NCBI GenBank assembly: GCA_014218235.1
Contig: CM024757.1
Location: 152,471,371-152,535,370, forward strand
Reading direction: 5' to 3'
From: Colocasia esculenta
Taxonomy: Eukaryota; Streptophyta; Magnoliopsida; Alismatales; Araceae
DNA length: 64,000 bases
Shown here piece by piece: positions 46,584-59,851 of the stretch. Position numbers and translations under genes: made by a program. The number at the start of each line of letters is the position of its first letter. Positions within the stretch are counted from its first letter, which is position 1. The notes below the pieces were generated by a model, which was given only the letters and a program-made list of their open reading frames with translations, searched no databases and was not told the origin of the DNA.

Positions 46584-49500
46584 TGTAAGGCCCTCGAATT
46601 TTATTGCATTATTGTATTGCATGTAAATAATTCATGTTGTGTATGTACGTATGTAACTATTTACATAAGTACTAGTAGTATACTATTGCATGCATGTGTA
46701 TAAACTAAATGTAAATAGTGTATGAATGGTATGATGGCAGTGTGTACATGATAACGTATACATATGGCATGTATATAGGTGTAAAATGTGCATGGTTTTT
46801 GCATGTTTTGGAGTTCTGGCCAAAGGCCAGATTGGCGTCAATATCAATGGACGCTTGTGTTGTGTAGGCGTCAACCCTATGGACGCCAACACTAAGTCCA
46901 GCGTCCAGCGATGTGGATGCCAACTTCTCTGACCTGCATGTGTTGCAGAGCCCAGAATTCCGGGAGCAAGCTAGCTCACCCATTGGGGAGCTATCTCCAA
47001 CGGTCTGATGGCCCTCTTGTCCGACCTGCGTGAGAGGAGAGCTCCTCTCCTCTATATACAAACCCCTTTGCAACCAAAAAACCCCTCTTTGGCTCTTTGC
47101 AAAGAGAAGAAGAAACCCTAGAAAAGACCCTCAAGCTTAGATCCGGGATTTGGAGCTACATCCGGCCATCTACAACGACTGGGAGACAGCTGGAGCATCA
47201 GGGAAGGCTTCCCCGACTTCTCCTTGGTGTCTACATCAGTCAAGAACTCGGAGGAAGGTGTCATTGGAGGCTTCTTGGGACTGCCCAAGGAGAGCTTCAC
47301 CGCCACCTTTGATCCCTTTGGAGTATTTTCAGAGGCAAGTACCCTACCCATAACGTCCCTGTATGTGTCTAGGATGGTTTTACTATTTTTATGTATTTTC
47401 CCTCATGTCCTAGACCCCCAAATTCACCCCATCTTTGGAGCTCGGGTCTGTATTCTGCACAGACCTGACATTAACGGCAATATCCCTTGCCGCTAAGATC
47501 ATGCTTAGCGTCCAGCGATTATGCAGTTGACATTGAATTAGCCGCCACAGCTTGCCGCTAAGTTCTTCTGAGCAGAACAGCAAGCTGTTCTGCCTTTCTA
47601 TATGACTAATTTCGATATGTTTCACGATGAGGATATAATGTAATCTCTTATATGCTATGTATACTAGCTAATGTGATGGATGGGAATGTGAATGTACTCT
47701 TATTTCGTGGATGGTAGAGCTTATTTACATATTTGAAAGCATGTGGAAGAATGTTCATGTGTATGTTCTCACCATTATCCTGATAATCCATGCTAAAATC
47801 ATGTTGCCTTAATTTTGTTAGACCAAGAATGTACCACCCTGTCTGTGCTATGAATTTCTGGAATTTTCCATGCTTATATGATTTATGGAATTTTCTGTTT
47901 TGGAAAATAGAAATCATGCGTAGGTCACGATAAATCTTCCATAAATTGTGTATTGCCCAATAAGTTCGGGAATAAATCATGTGGCTCTATGCATGCTAGG
48001 GCTCAGACAGTGGGTTCTTAAAACTTGTGATTGTTATTCAACTCCATGCTAACTTAAATTGTGAATAGCATGTGAATTTGATGTCAGATTTTCTGTAATT
48101 ACGTTTTAGGTTAGAAAAATCTAAAAATTTGCATGTGGGATCCTAAACCCGAAATCAGCTAGTGGTTAAAATTTCAGGTCATTTGGACCAGTATATGATG
48201 CAATATGAATTTTCCATGTAAAAATGTGAAACTAATGCATGCCTTTGTAAAATGATTTGATTTTGTATATAGCAACCTGATTAGTGAAATTTCCTGAGTG
48301 CTAAATTTCTGTAATTATAGTGCCATGTTAGGAAAAATAGAGAAGTGTGCATGTGAGTGAGAAAGTGAATGAAATGAGAGTGACATGTGTAAACCTATGT
48401 GTTAAAATCGGTAAAAATGTGTAATGTGTAACTCGTGCCAAATGTGACACTACTTCGCAGAGGGCAGTGGAACCGTATCAGGGAAAAGTCCCCCTGAGAA
48501 GGTTCAATGTGTAGTGACCCTAAGGGCATTAGGGGGAAATCCTGGAGGTGGACAAGTACCACTGGTTAGGGTGGAGACTTGTTCTCCCCGGTCTGCGCAG
48601 TCCAAGAGTCGCCATTGTATTGCCTAGATGGCGTCTATGTGATGTGATGTGTTGTGTCCTTCTTTGGTGGTTTGGACTATGTGTCACGGCACTAAATGTG
48701 AATGTGTAAATGTGAATGTGTAAAAGTGCATGTGTAAAGTGTGAAATATACGAATTTGAAATTGTGTAAAAACGTGAAACCAAAATGTGAGGATATGAGT
48801 TTGTAATCCATGTTATGACAATCTGAAATTATGCTGAAATAGTAGCTTTACTATGTTATGATCATGTTTATGTATTGAAAATGCCTAGAATCCATGCTAG
48901 GGATAATTGTTGAGCATATGTAAACAACTTCCATACTTGATTGTTCACATGTTGTGATTTAAATCGTTGTTGTAGCTCTCATGTGTTAGATTATAGTTGC
49001 TAAAGCATGTAAAACCAGCAAGTTGAAAGCATGTAAAATGGTTACGTATATGTGTAGGAATGTGTAGATTCCATGTTAGGTATGATTCCTTTCATGCATG
49101 CTCGGAAATTTATGTCAATGGCTTTCATGTCTTGGTTGGTTGAAGGTAGATTTTTATGTGAGAAATGGATAGAAAGCATGTGATAGGTGATCCTATTTAA
49201 GAAATCTAAAGCATAGTCCATGTGTTTAAATTTGTAGATTCACCATGATAGGTTGTAAAATTTAATGTCAACCATGCTATATGTTGTGTCTTGTGAACGT
49301 GTATGTAGAACCTACTATGATATGTGCATGTACGGTATGTGTAGAATTACTTGCTGAGTCTTTTAGACTCACTACTTGCTTCGGCGTACAGGTGTAGTTG
49401 GTGACGAGACACTAGTGGAGGAGACGTTGGAGAGCGACTCCGAGCGCGGAGATTAGAGTGTTGCTGGAGTACTTGTGACATTTTGTGATTTTCATAGTAT

Positions 49501-49802
49501 GTAAATTGAACATTGTATTATCTTTATCATGGAAGAATGTATAAGTGTGGACATTTATGTATTTAATTTTCAGCAATTTGAACTATGTGGACCTTTAGTT
49601 CTTTAAATGTTATCAAATCATGTATGTTAAATGTGGATGATGAATGAATGAAGACAGTGGTTCTTTTACTTCCGCTACTCTATTCTTATATTTACGTGTA
49701 TCTCAGCTGAATGTCATTGTTGGGTAAATGTCCCACTGTGATGACGCTCGCTATACCGACGTGGGTTGGTATAACCGTACCGGTATAATGAGGGTCGTCG
49801 CA
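46584..49802 (+). repeat. 3' LTR of element A1 (3,219 bp)
   Basis: Uninterrupted copy; preserves the empty F1 target (47060-47085) and the TATATA at 47053-47058. Word pairs TTGGCGTC/GACGCC at 46830-46925 and AACGGCAA/TTGCCGC at 47470-47560. Confidence 0.95.
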
Positions 49803-49807
49803 AATAC

Positions 49808-51256
49808 ACTTAATAATTACAAGATATATTATTGAGTATGTTAATAGGGTCTCAATACAAATAATAATATTTAGTGTGTGTAAGTGTAAGAAATCATGAG
49901 AGCATGTATAATCATGCTTTTAGCTTTTAATTAATTGAATTTATGTAATTATTACCAAATATTAATAATCATATTAATACTAATCATAACAGTGCTTAAT
50001 TAAGTGTAAACAAGGGTCAAATGGTGTAATTAGGAGGGGTATAAGTGCAATTTCAGTTCTGGCGCAATTCTTCAAATCGCGACGGGGGTACCCGTCGCGT
50101 ATCAGAACGCGACGAGTGGTCCAGGCGCGACAGCTGAACCGACCGGCCTGGCGTGGTTCGGGAGGAAACCGCGATGGCACAGGCCGTCGCGTTTATAACA
50201 CGACGGACCAGCCAGTCGCGACCTCTTTGATATCGTAACGGGTTGGGCCGTCGCGATTTTAGAGAGGCGGCCCGACCCAGAAAAGAGAATTTGCCCTTTT
50301 TGGGTTTGGTCCATCCCTCCCTTTCATGATACAGCCCACTACTAAAATTGATATAAAATCGCACAGTGATCCAAAATTATGAAACTAATTTTAAATGAAA
50401 GTAGACTTGTAAATCTATCAACAGGCAATAGGGCATGTTAGAAAGCATAACAGTATTAGTTACTTTATGAGAATATTTCCATGGCATGGGATTAAGTACA
50501 TGTGTGGATTGAAAGTAATCATGAAGGTTCGGGTACATGGAGATAATAGAGATTAGGGCATTAATTCTCCCTTATGGAGCAATGAAAAATAGGAAAATCA
50601 TGGGGCTTTGATAGATGGATGTATAGGCTACCTATGGCCGAAGTTAATCGATTTGTGCTTGAGAGATTGCCTACCTTTTTGTGCTATTATGAAAGCCTAG
50701 GGTTGATAACAAAGAAGAAGAGAGAACCTCCTTGCTCCAAGCCCTTCGTCTCCTTGCTCCTCGTCCTCAGCCCTCTCTCCTCGTCCTCTAGAGCCCCAGC
50801 AATGAAATGAGGCTTGGTAGGGACGAATTAGGGGTGTTTTAGTTAGTGTAAGAGTCCTAAAATCTTAAAACTCTTCTCTCCTCTTCAAACTCCAAATTTA
50901 CATATTATCACCCTATTTCCTAGCCATTATCTACCTAAAAGGATAGGGAAGAGGTCCAATTTCGTGGCCAAGGGGTTAGGATGGGATGAGGACTCCTCCT
51001 TTGGATAATTATGGTTAATTTAATGTTTATCTTAACCCTTTTAATTTATTAATTAATTAGATACGAAATTGGCTTAATTATTTCCCATTCAAAGATGAGC
51101 TCTTCACTTTTAGGCCCATTCTATTTTGTTTGGACCACTAGTATACCCATTACTAATTTAACTTAATGGGTATTAGTTTAATTCCTTTTAATTCAATTAT
51201 TTCTTCTTTATTCTAGTTTATTTTATTTAGGATTTTAAAAAATCAAGGTTGCTACA
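49808..51256 (-). repeat. 5' LTR of element B, second part
   Basis: Continues the LTR from 34644 and ends TTGCTACA at 51256. Compared with 15000-16471 it is shorter by deletions near 50425 and 51215. GCGAC/GTCGC cluster at 50075-50270. Confidence 0.9.
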
Positions 51257-52086
51257 CCCTTACTCTTGTGTAGAGTTGTACGTCCAGCTGAGGGAAAGAC
51301 AGCAGATGGATAGTGACTTGTTTGAGTTTGTGTTTGTCGCTTGTAGCGCGCTCATGGTTGGGGGTTATAGACACCAATAGACGTACTGGGCCTCATCTAG
51401 TCCTGTTTTCTAATGCCTTACTTTAGGGGGCTCGGGTCGGAGTCCCTAAAGGTGCCAGGCATGGGCCTGCGGTAGTGTGGTCCGCAGGTGTGGTGTTGGT
51501 TGGTCTCAGTTTCTTGGCTTGTTGTGGTGGAGCGGTAGTTGGACCTTTCGTCTGTGGCTGCGAGGCTGAGAGGTAGTCCTTTGTGGTTTGTCCAGGTTAG
51601 TTGCTGGTGTCGCGAACTAGTCTTCGTGACCCGAGTGTGGCATTTTACTCTAGCTCGTACACTTGGAAGAGGTTTTTCGTTTATTTATTAAAGACTATTT
51701 TCTGTCAATAGTTAGTTATATTGGTTTTTTACAATTTTAATACCATGTGTAGATAGTTCTATAAATTGCCTAGTGTAGCTTCTTGTTACTGCACTTTGAG
51801 AGTTTAGCTTTGTATGACTTTTGGGGGAGTTTCCTTATTAAGCTAGTGACTTGCGAGGCTCACCCCTACCCCCTTTCAGGTGAGGGAGAGCAGGAGACTT
51901 CCCGTCCTTCATCTAGTTCGGAGCCACATCGCAGCGGAGTTGGGTCTGCACCACCAGCAGTGTAATCTTTACTTTATGTTCACCTCGGGGTATGCCCTAG
52001 GTTGCTGTACTTTGTACTTGACTCTAGTTGAGAACTGAATATGTATATTTCATGTAATATTTGTGAGATGTGGAATCTATATCTAT

Positions 52087-52234
52087 GAGTTGTTTCCTTT
52101 ATATTTCTACGACATGTAATTGATATCCCTTGCGAGGCTACGGCTCGTTCGCGGGATATATATTGAGTTGTTTCCTTTTATTTCTACGGACATGTAATTG
52201 ATATCCCTTGCGAGGCTACGGCTCGTTCGCGGGA
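52087..52234 (+). repeat. 78-bp tandem duplication in LTR C'
   Basis: GAGTTGTTTCC through GTTCGCGGGA occurs twice with a period of 78 bases and few differences. C2 LTRs have a single copy, so the duplication is private to C'. Confidence 0.85.
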
Positions 52235-52283
52235 GGCGAGTCGGATCAAGATCGTTATTAGGTTAAAGGGTTTGAACGGCGAG

Positions 52284-53737
52284 TGTAGACACACGATTTT
52301 GACTCCACCGCGGGCAAATTTCATATTGCGCCCTAATGACACAAATGACCCTCCTTTTGCCTTGCAAAGAGTAGTTTCCCAATCATTCTTGGATCACCCC
52401 ATTCCTCCCCTATGCTTCCCCTCCATTTCCTAGGCTCTCCGGGCAACGTGGGCATCATTTTCAAGTCGCGTCGGGTATGGTGGACGCGTTTATAAAGGCA
52501 GCAAAGTGCATCCGGTCTGATGGATGCGATTATGCTCATTTATCCGCCTTTTGGCACATGCTTCAATTGGAATTGTGTCCACCATGGCCGCTGCGATTAG
52601 GCCCTGGCCCTAAAGTCGTCGCACTCAGGGGCGCCCATGCATCAAATCATGGCGGATCTAAAGGTCAAAACCTAAGGTCAAACTAGGACCGGTGCATTTA
52701 TGAGCCCATGCTTTGAATCATTACCCAATTGAAATCACGTCCACGAGGACCGCTGCGATTTCAAGTTGCGGCGGCCCTACCCGATGCGATTCTAAGCGTA
52801 GCTGTGGGCTACAATCATCATGCGATTGTCCCATCAAATTGACTTTTAATTCGCGGCGCTCATACCGGACGCGTTTTAATCCATAGTCACGGAGGCTATC
52901 CCCGACGCGATTCAAGTCTTTCATGCCTATAAATAGACCCCCGAGGCTAGCCATTTGCAACACCCACCCCCCCCCCCCCGTGGAGCCCTGCCGGACCGGC
53001 GACTCGGCTTTCGGACCGTAGAGGATCGTCTACCATTCCACGTCAAGCTGCATCCTTGTTCCACGGAGTTCGGAGCCGGCGTCCCCTCCATCATCCTCAC
53101 GCGAATCGGAGCAAAGCGGGAGGAAGCTTCTTCCTCTTCATCCGTCCAATCAGCCACACCTCCGCACCATCCAACATTCGGGGAAGCACCCCCTCTCCCC
53201 TTTCTTCATTTATATCAACTCCTCCGAGCCCCACGTGGTTCTTCTTTACTCCCTTTTTATACACACACATACATGCATGCTCACACACACACACCTACCT
53301 TTTAGGGTTTAAAAGTCACCACACGGTAAGTCATTCTCCATGTTCTTTATTCATTTCATTTCATTTATTTAGGGTTGATACTACACACATGTGGCTAATC
53401 CCCTTTTCTTTTATATCTGTTTATTTGTCAGGATAATCAAACAAGGAAAACGCCTTCTACCACGGCCGGTCGTGCTCGTAGAAGAAGAGGAACCCACATC
53501 CCCGCGCAACCTCCCACACTCCAACAGGTATTCCACATGATCACTTCTTCTATTTCGCACCCTCGCGTGCATCTCCATTCGGTACCCTCGCGTACCTAGC
53601 GATCGCGGATCTTTTCTTTTCTTTTCATTCTCTTCCATTTTCCACCCCGCATACCACACACCACACTATAATAATATCCCTCTTTGTGGACCACTGTTCT
53701 TCGTCCCCTATGAAAAGGAACGAAAACACCATCTACA
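52284..53737 (+). mobile_element. Solo LTR D (1,454 bp), family unassigned, TSD GCGAG
   Basis: TGTAGACACACG at the start, CACCATCTACA at the end, GCGAG at 52279-52283 and 53738-53742. The insertion splits LTR C' ten bases before its end (GACTGCTACA, 53743-53752). TATA box TATAAATA at 52928-52935, followed by a long C-run at 52968-52980 and a CT-rich leader. No coding region. The orientation is taken from the TATA box. I cannot place the family; the GATGCGAT/GACGCG words in 52480-52920 recall those of the other gypsy LTRs. Confidence 0.88.
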
Positions 53738-53829
53738 GCGAGGACTGCTACAGGAGGCGTGCTTGGAGTCAATGGTGGCTAGAGATCTCAAGGAGAAGGC
53801 TGGAGCAAGGAGGAATCTCGTGCTCTTCC

Positions 53830-56800
53830 TGTAAGGCCCTCGAATTTCTGTCGCATTATTTGTATTTGTGTGTGTGTATATTTGTGCTTGTGTATGTATA
53901 TACATACTTACGTACGTATTAATTAGTACAATTACGTGTGCATGTGTTTATACTATATGTAAATGATGCATGTATTGAATGGTGATAGTATGGATACACT
54001 ACCATATACATATTGCATGTATATATGCATGGTACGCATGGTTTTCTGCATATTTTAGACTTCTAGCCGAAGGCCATCTTGGCGTCAACCCCTAGCCGTT
54101 GAGGTGGTGTCAGCGTCCAGACATGGACGCCAACACTAATCCTGGCGTCTAATGATATGGACGCCTATTTCTCTGGCCTGCATGCGTTGCAGAGCCAGAA
54201 ATTCCGGAAACAAGAAAGCTCAGCCATTGGGGAGCTATCCCCAACGGCTCTGAGAGCTGTCTTGTCACCCTGTGAGTGGGAGAGAGGTCTCCCCATATGT
54301 CTGAACCCGGATCTGCCTTCTCCCACCCTCTCTTCACCTTTGCAAGAGAGAAACCAGGAGAAAAACCCTAGTTTCTGAGCTGTGAGAAAACCACTCTTTG
54401 CACCCAAAATCGACTTCCGGAGCTAGATCCGCCATCTTCCACGATAAGAGGATAGTTGGAGCAAAGGAGGGTTTCCCCCGACATCCCCTTGCTGTGGAGA
54501 TCATCCAGGAGCCGGAGGAAGAAGATCTAGGAGGACGTTCTGCACCTCTTGGGACTGCCCAAGGAGGCTTCTCCGAGCACTTTGATCCATTGGAGCATTT
54601 TCTAAAAGGCAAGTGACCTAACCATAATGTCCCCGTATGTCTAGGTCGATTCTACAATTTTTGTATATTTTTCCCTCGAGTCCTAGACCCTCACATTCAC
54701 CCAACTTGAGAGCTCGGGTCTGTGTTTCTGCACAGACCTGCATTGACGGCAAGGTCAATGGACGCTGGGATTATGCTTGGCGTCCATCGACCATGCCGCT
54801 GACACAGAGTCAGCGGCCAGAGACCGCCGCCAAGTTCCTCTGGACAGAACAGTGACCTATTCTGCCCTTCCTATACAACTATTTTCGGTATGGTTTCCGT
54901 GATGAGGATATATGGTAACCCTATACACTATGTATACTGTTAATGTGGTGGTGGATGAGTGTGATGTGTGGTGGTGGATGTTAGAAAATGGTTTCCATGA
55001 ATTTGTAAGCATGATTTGTTGATAATCTTGCCAATCCATGTTTCATGATTAGGATTAGTCTGAATGCCTCAGTTTTGTCAGATCATGAAGATTAGTGGAT
55101 CAGTATACGTGTACTCATTTTTTGATAAATTGTCCATGCTTGCATAAATTGCTAATAAATTCGGTTCGGTAAATAAAAGGCATGTAAGAATGATTTGTGG
55201 TGATCGATCTATGTTGTATGATTTAGGGTAATTTTGTATTCTCAAATTATGCATATAACAGTAGTCTCTGTTCAGACAGTAGCTTGCTAAAATTTTGACT
55301 TGTGTGTATAAGTCCATGTCAACTTAAATTGTGAATGACATGTGAAATAGTATTTGATTTTCTGTAAATTCTATTTAGCTCAGAAAAATCTGAAAAATTG
55401 AATATATGACCTTGAACCGAAAATAGCATGTGGTTAAAATTTTGGTCATTTGGACCAGTATATAAGGAGTTATGTATTTTCCATGTGAAATGTAATAATC
55501 TATATATGTTTCTCGTAATTGGTTAGATGTTGTTTAAACCCAACCTGATTAGTGCATTTACTGTGTTTAAACTCCTGAAATCTGTAGTGCCATGTCAGGA
55601 AAAACAGATATGCATGTGAGTGAGAAGGTGAATGAGATGAAAAGTGATGTGTAAAACCATGTGTAAATCGGTAAAATGTGTAAATGTGTAACTGTGCCAA
55701 TGTGACACTGCTTCTGTAGAGGGCAGTGGAACTGTATCAGGGAAAAGTCCCCCTGAGAAAGTTCAGTGTGTAAGTGACCCTAAGGGCATTAGGGGGAAAT
55801 CCTGGAGGTGGACAAGTACCACTAGTTAGGGTGGAGACTTGTTCTCCCGGTCTGCGCAGTCCAAGAGTCGCCATTGAAATGCCTAGATGGCGTCTATGTG
55901 TAATGTGATGTGTATATGTCCTTCTTTGGTGGTTTGGACTATGTGTCATGGAACCTAAAATGTGTAATGTGTAATGTGTATGTGTTCATGTGTAAATGTG
56001 TAAGTGAATAATGTGAATGTGTAGTGCAAAGTGCAACCATGTGAAAGAGGAAACTTGCGTAAAGAAAATGTGAAATTAAAATGTGAGGATATGATATTGA
56101 AATCCATGTGAGACAAATCTGAAACCATGTGAAATCAGAAATTTCATGTTGTTATCATCATGTTTATATGTGCAAAAATGTCTAGAATTCATGTTAGGGA
56201 TAATTGATGAGCACTTGTACAAATAGCATGATTGGTTGTTCACATGGCATGTTTTAAGCAACATTGTAGCTCTCATGTATAGTTTACAGCCATTAAACCT
56301 GTGAAACCAGCAACTTAAAGCATGTGAAATGTCTATGTATGTGTTTAAAAACATGTAAACCCATGCTAGTTGTGTTTTCCTTTCATATATGCACGGTGTT
56401 CATGTTGAAAGCTCTCATGTCTTGGTTCTTTAAAGGCAAATTTCAAGAGTAAATTGATTAGAGATCATGTGATAGGTAGTTTTATTCTTAGAAATCTGAA
56501 AGCATGATCCTGTATTAAATTGTAAAACTTTCATGATAGGTTAAAACTTTCAAATGTCTAGCATGCCATGTGTTGAAAATTGTGAATGTGCATGTAGAAA
56601 CCCGCTATGACCTATACGTGTATGTTATGAGTAGTGTTGCTTGCTGAGTCTTTAGACTCACTCCTTGCTTCGGCGTACAGGTATAGTTTGGTGACGTGGC
56701 ACCGTTGGAGGAGACGTTGGAGACGGACTCTGAGCGCGGGAGATTAGTCTTGGAGTTCCTTTGTGACTTGTGCATTTCATAGTATGTAATTTGAACGTTG

Positions 56801-57085
56801 TATTAGAGTATCATGAAAAGAATGTATAAGTGTGGACATTATGTATTTATATTTCAGCAATTTAAATATGTGAACTTTAGTTCTTTATTGTTAATTGCAA
56901 ACTTCATGTATGTTAAATGGATGATGAATAAAATGAGGACAGTTGTCTTTTACTTCCGCTACTCTGTTGTATATTCGCGTGTATCTCAGTTTTTGTATCG
57001 TTTGGGTAAATGTCCCACTGTGAGGACTCTCGCTATACCGACGTGGGTTGGTATAACCGTACGCGGTATAATGAGGGCCGTCACA
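53830..57085 (+). mobile_element. Solo gypsy LTR A3 (3,256 bp), TSD CTTCC
   Basis: TGTAAGGCCC to GGGCCGTCACA with CTTCC at 53825-53829 and 57086-57090. It aligns with A1's LTRs throughout (GGTGGTTTGGACTATGTGTCA, CTTCGGCGTACAGGT) but has many small differences, so it is an older copy. It sits in F'. Word pairs GGCGTC/GACGCC at 54080-54165 and 54770-54800. Confidence 0.93.
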
Positions 57086-59851
57086 CTTCCCAACTCGGAT
57101 CTGCAACGACCTGCACACAAGAGTTAGATTGATCATCATCAAAGGTTAGTGAAACCTCGACCAAACCATGCAAGCCATATACCCTTGGAAAGCTCTTCGA
57201 TTCTAGTTTCTTATGACACTAGTTTGCCCAATTTCTACCCAGTAGTTCGTGAGTATTAAGCATTCTCCTACAACTGGTTGAAACTAGGGTTTTCCAGAGG
57301 ACAACTATTCTTCTACCCAAAAGGTAGATATTCTCTGAGCCAAAGTCTAATTAAACTCGTGCATGCTTGCATACATCTGTTTAGATCATGTTTTTATAGT
57401 TTTCCCCAATTTATGTCTTGTTGTGTCATCGAAATAATCTTATATCATCATAGTAGTCTTTCTGCCTTATGAAACCCTTGCACTATCTTAAGAGTCTTCT
57501 ACCTCTCGTCTGAGTCATTTTCATATCAAGCACTCAACATTAATAATGTTCTCCTTTGAGTCTACTTTCAAACAAGACTAAAATCACTCTATTTTATGGT
57601 GTGTGTAGAGAGCAGTGATCGAAACATCTCTACTATGTCAGTTTTCTATAGTCTATTCCACATAGTCAAGTTGACCTAGTAAATGTGATTGGTTTTCTAA
57701 TTCCTAGTTACAGTAGTTAGCTTAGTGAGATAGCAATCCACTGAACTTAGTTTCACAATTTTTCATGCTCTATACGGTGAGTTATAAGTCTTAGAAGTGC
57801 CCTATATCAACCCAGTCCAAGTAGGAGTCGAATTGGGTGCATTTGGCAACCCAAAACCCCTGTCCGGCGACGTATGGACCTATCGCGTTCAGAACGTGAC
57901 AGGTTTACTATCGTGACCTGGCCTCTGTGTAGTGTTCGCTTAAATGGCTATAACTATTCCTATAGACCTCAAATTGATGAGCCATTTTTTTTTTTTGATT
58001 CCTTATTAAAAGGGCTTCAAGATAGTATACATAAGAAATCAGTGAGTTATGACCTGAGGAAGTGAAGGGATGGGACTACATTTGCTTTCTAAGGGTCATA
58101 CGTCTTGGTTTTCATCGTTTTGTGTCATTTCTTCGCATGTGTGAGTTTGATATATTCTAGGAAGGTTTATAAGGTCTTATCATGCATTAATCAACCCATG
58201 AATAAGTAGTAAAGATTTTCACATGATTCTAATTGAACTTAAGTGATTGATCATGCTCGCTACTTGCCGATTGTCCTCTCTTTCTTGCCTTGATATCAGA
58301 CTTGCTAGAATAAGCACATGAAAACTTGCTAAAATTGGTTATGCATGATTTTTATTTCCTGATTTAGCACCCTTGTTACTTACTTAATGCGAGGTTTCTA
58401 TAATCAGATTTACAAGGCACTCACACATGCACTTGAGCGATTCTCACGAGCGACACGCGCATACACTCTTGCACGATAGGAGAGCCCCTTTTTTGGCTTG
58501 TGGTGAACTCTCCGTTGAATATTCTTTCTATCGGACAAGTGACCCCTTGACCAAGGCCTCTGTAAGTCTCCTCTGACCATGGATTCCCACATGGCCGATG
58601 AGTAGGTTGTATCATGAAGTTTCCCGATGTTAGTGTGCACCTCTCTATCTCTCTCCCTCGTCTTGAATTTCTCGAAGCTATCGACAATGACACATGAAAA
58701 TAAGTTATTAATAGAAATAATGCAAAAGCACCGTTATGCTGCCAAAATTCTCTCTTGATCATTGTTATCATAAAATCTCATTCACTTGACTTGTTATGCT
58801 TGAAATCATTATGGACATGACACTATTACACTTCAAACCAATGTTATTTGACAATCATTAACCTTCTTGACAATATTGTTCATGTTACATGCTCTTGAAC
58901 TCGCTCTCGATATGATAGTCTCGAACTACTAGTGAACATTGTCCTGTGACATGATCGTACTAATGTTCTCGGGCATCCTGACATGAAATTCTTGAATTCT
59001 TGAAAGTACTCTCTTGGGACCCTTTGAGCTGTGTGGCTCCTACTATTTTGTACTATTCTTAATTGTCTAGTGCTATAACGGGTCTTGTGACTCTATGGAC
59101 TAGAATGCTTACTGTTGAGGTAACATTTGACTGTTAAATTGTTGTTGTTAGTCTGTTAGTTTCAGACGTACGCACTATTACTGTATGCACTGACTGTTAC
59201 TGAACTGCTATGTCCTGTTCTTGAATGCTACTGCCCATGCTCTCCTATGCACTGCTACTGTTCAATTGCTGTTACCTGTATCACTTGAATGAAACAAGTA
59301 CTTTGCCCATCTCGTGAAGAGCACCTTAGACCTTGATAGTCTAAATTCTATTGTCTTGACACGTTCCTGTCTGCATAAAATCCTATTAGCACTTTGTCAT
59401 CGATTTTATCGTGCATATCATTTAGCTTGTTACTCGTTCTTGCCTAAATCTTAAAGTGTCAATCACGTATATCATTGCCCGCACATCGAGATATAAATCC
59501 TACTGGGCTAGTTTGCTCATACCTGCTTCTTAACATTTTAGGTAGTGAAGTTGAGGAGTATATTTGATGATGGACAGTGCGCCGATCGTGACATACACCA
59601 TAGAGAGTCATTGTTTAGTTAGTTAGTGAGAGATTGGTCATTTTTGTAATCTTGTCTTTCTTTGAGAGATATATTAAACTAGCATAGAGAGTTGTTCTTA
59701 TTCTAATAATTGCTTATGATGAATAGAAAGTTTGATTATTGAATTATGGGCCCTATCGATATTTGTCATTTGTTTATGGCTTCTGAATGCTTGCTTGTCC
59801 ATCGCGTTTCCGATTCAATTTCGCTGCTAAAATCGGGGGCGTGACATCTCC

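Larger units (their letters stand above)
34645..49802 (+). mobile_element. Ty3/gypsy chromovirus A1, complete, youngest in the window, TSD AATAC
   Basis: LTRs 34645-41819 (about 3.26 kb once nested F1 is discounted) and 46584-49802 (3.22 kb), bounds TGTAAGGCCC and GTCGTCGCA, with AATAC at 34640-34644 and 49803-49807. Both LTRs end GCA where A2 and A3 end ACA. In the first ~300 bases the two LTRs differ at about six positions; longer stretches are nearly identical. Primer site, purine tract and gag-pol in order PR-RT-RH-IN-chromodomain are present. It lies in the 5' LTR of B. Confidence 0.95.
13508..51256 (-). mobile_element. Ty3/gypsy chromovirus B, complete outline, split by A2/C2 and A1
   Basis: LTRs begin TGTAACGTCCCG and end GGTTGCTACA: 3' LTR 13508-16471, 5' LTR 33288-34644 plus 49808-51256. 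The TSD is CCCTC at 13503-13507 and CCCTT at 51257-51261, one base having changed. Interior on the minus strand: gag-protease (33053-31825), pol (19532-16467) with a chromodomain-like tail. Purine tract and primer site are present. Two other elements entered the protease/linker region at 19590 and one entered the 5' LTR at 34640. B itself sits in solo LTR C'. Confidence 0.92.
11392..53752 (+). mobile_element. Solo gypsy LTR C', split by three insertions, TSD GGAGG
   Basis: Begins TGTAGCGTAG at 11392 and ends GACTGCTACA at 53752; GGAGG flanks it at 11387-11391 and 53753-53757. Its own pieces are 11392-11508, 12492-13507, 51262-52283 and 53743-53752, about 2.17 kb, matching the 2.1-kb LTRs of element C2 (there on the minus strand). 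Shared phrases include GGCCAGTGTGTGGC, CAGGCATGGGCCTGCGG and CCTTGCGAGGCT. The join TGGACACCCTC / ACTCTTGTGTAGAG across element B is continuous in C2 (near 23600 complement). Solo LTR, older than Cassandra, B and D. Confidence 0.9.
10737..59846 (+). mobile_element. Solo gypsy LTR F', split by nested insertions, TSD TCTCC
   Basis: Begins TGTAGCACCTCG and ends GGGGGCGTGACA, with TCTCC at 10732-10736 and 59847-59851. Its own sequence is 10737-11391, 53758-53829 and 57091-59846, about 3.5 kb. Start and end resemble F1 (TGTAGCACCCCG … GGGACGTGACA) and both share internal phrases such as AATCATTATCACA and ATTGCCCGCACAT.GAG. TATA box at 11341-11348. No primer site or coding part adjoins it, so it is a solo LTR that recombined before C' and A3 entered. 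Tekay-type chromovirus LTRs of this length are known; assignment to that clade is an inference. Confidence 0.85.

Noticed and set aside
53411..53922. Possible small genes between D and A3
   Set aside because: They overlap LTR D, the 10-base tail of C' and the start of A3; none shows a domain or crosses the borders sensibly.
52284..59846. One long LTR from TGTAGACAC at 52284 to GTGACA at 59846
   Set aside because: The TSDs do not match (GCGAG versus TCTCC). GCGAG pairs with 53738 and TCTCC with 10732, giving D and F' as separate LTRs.
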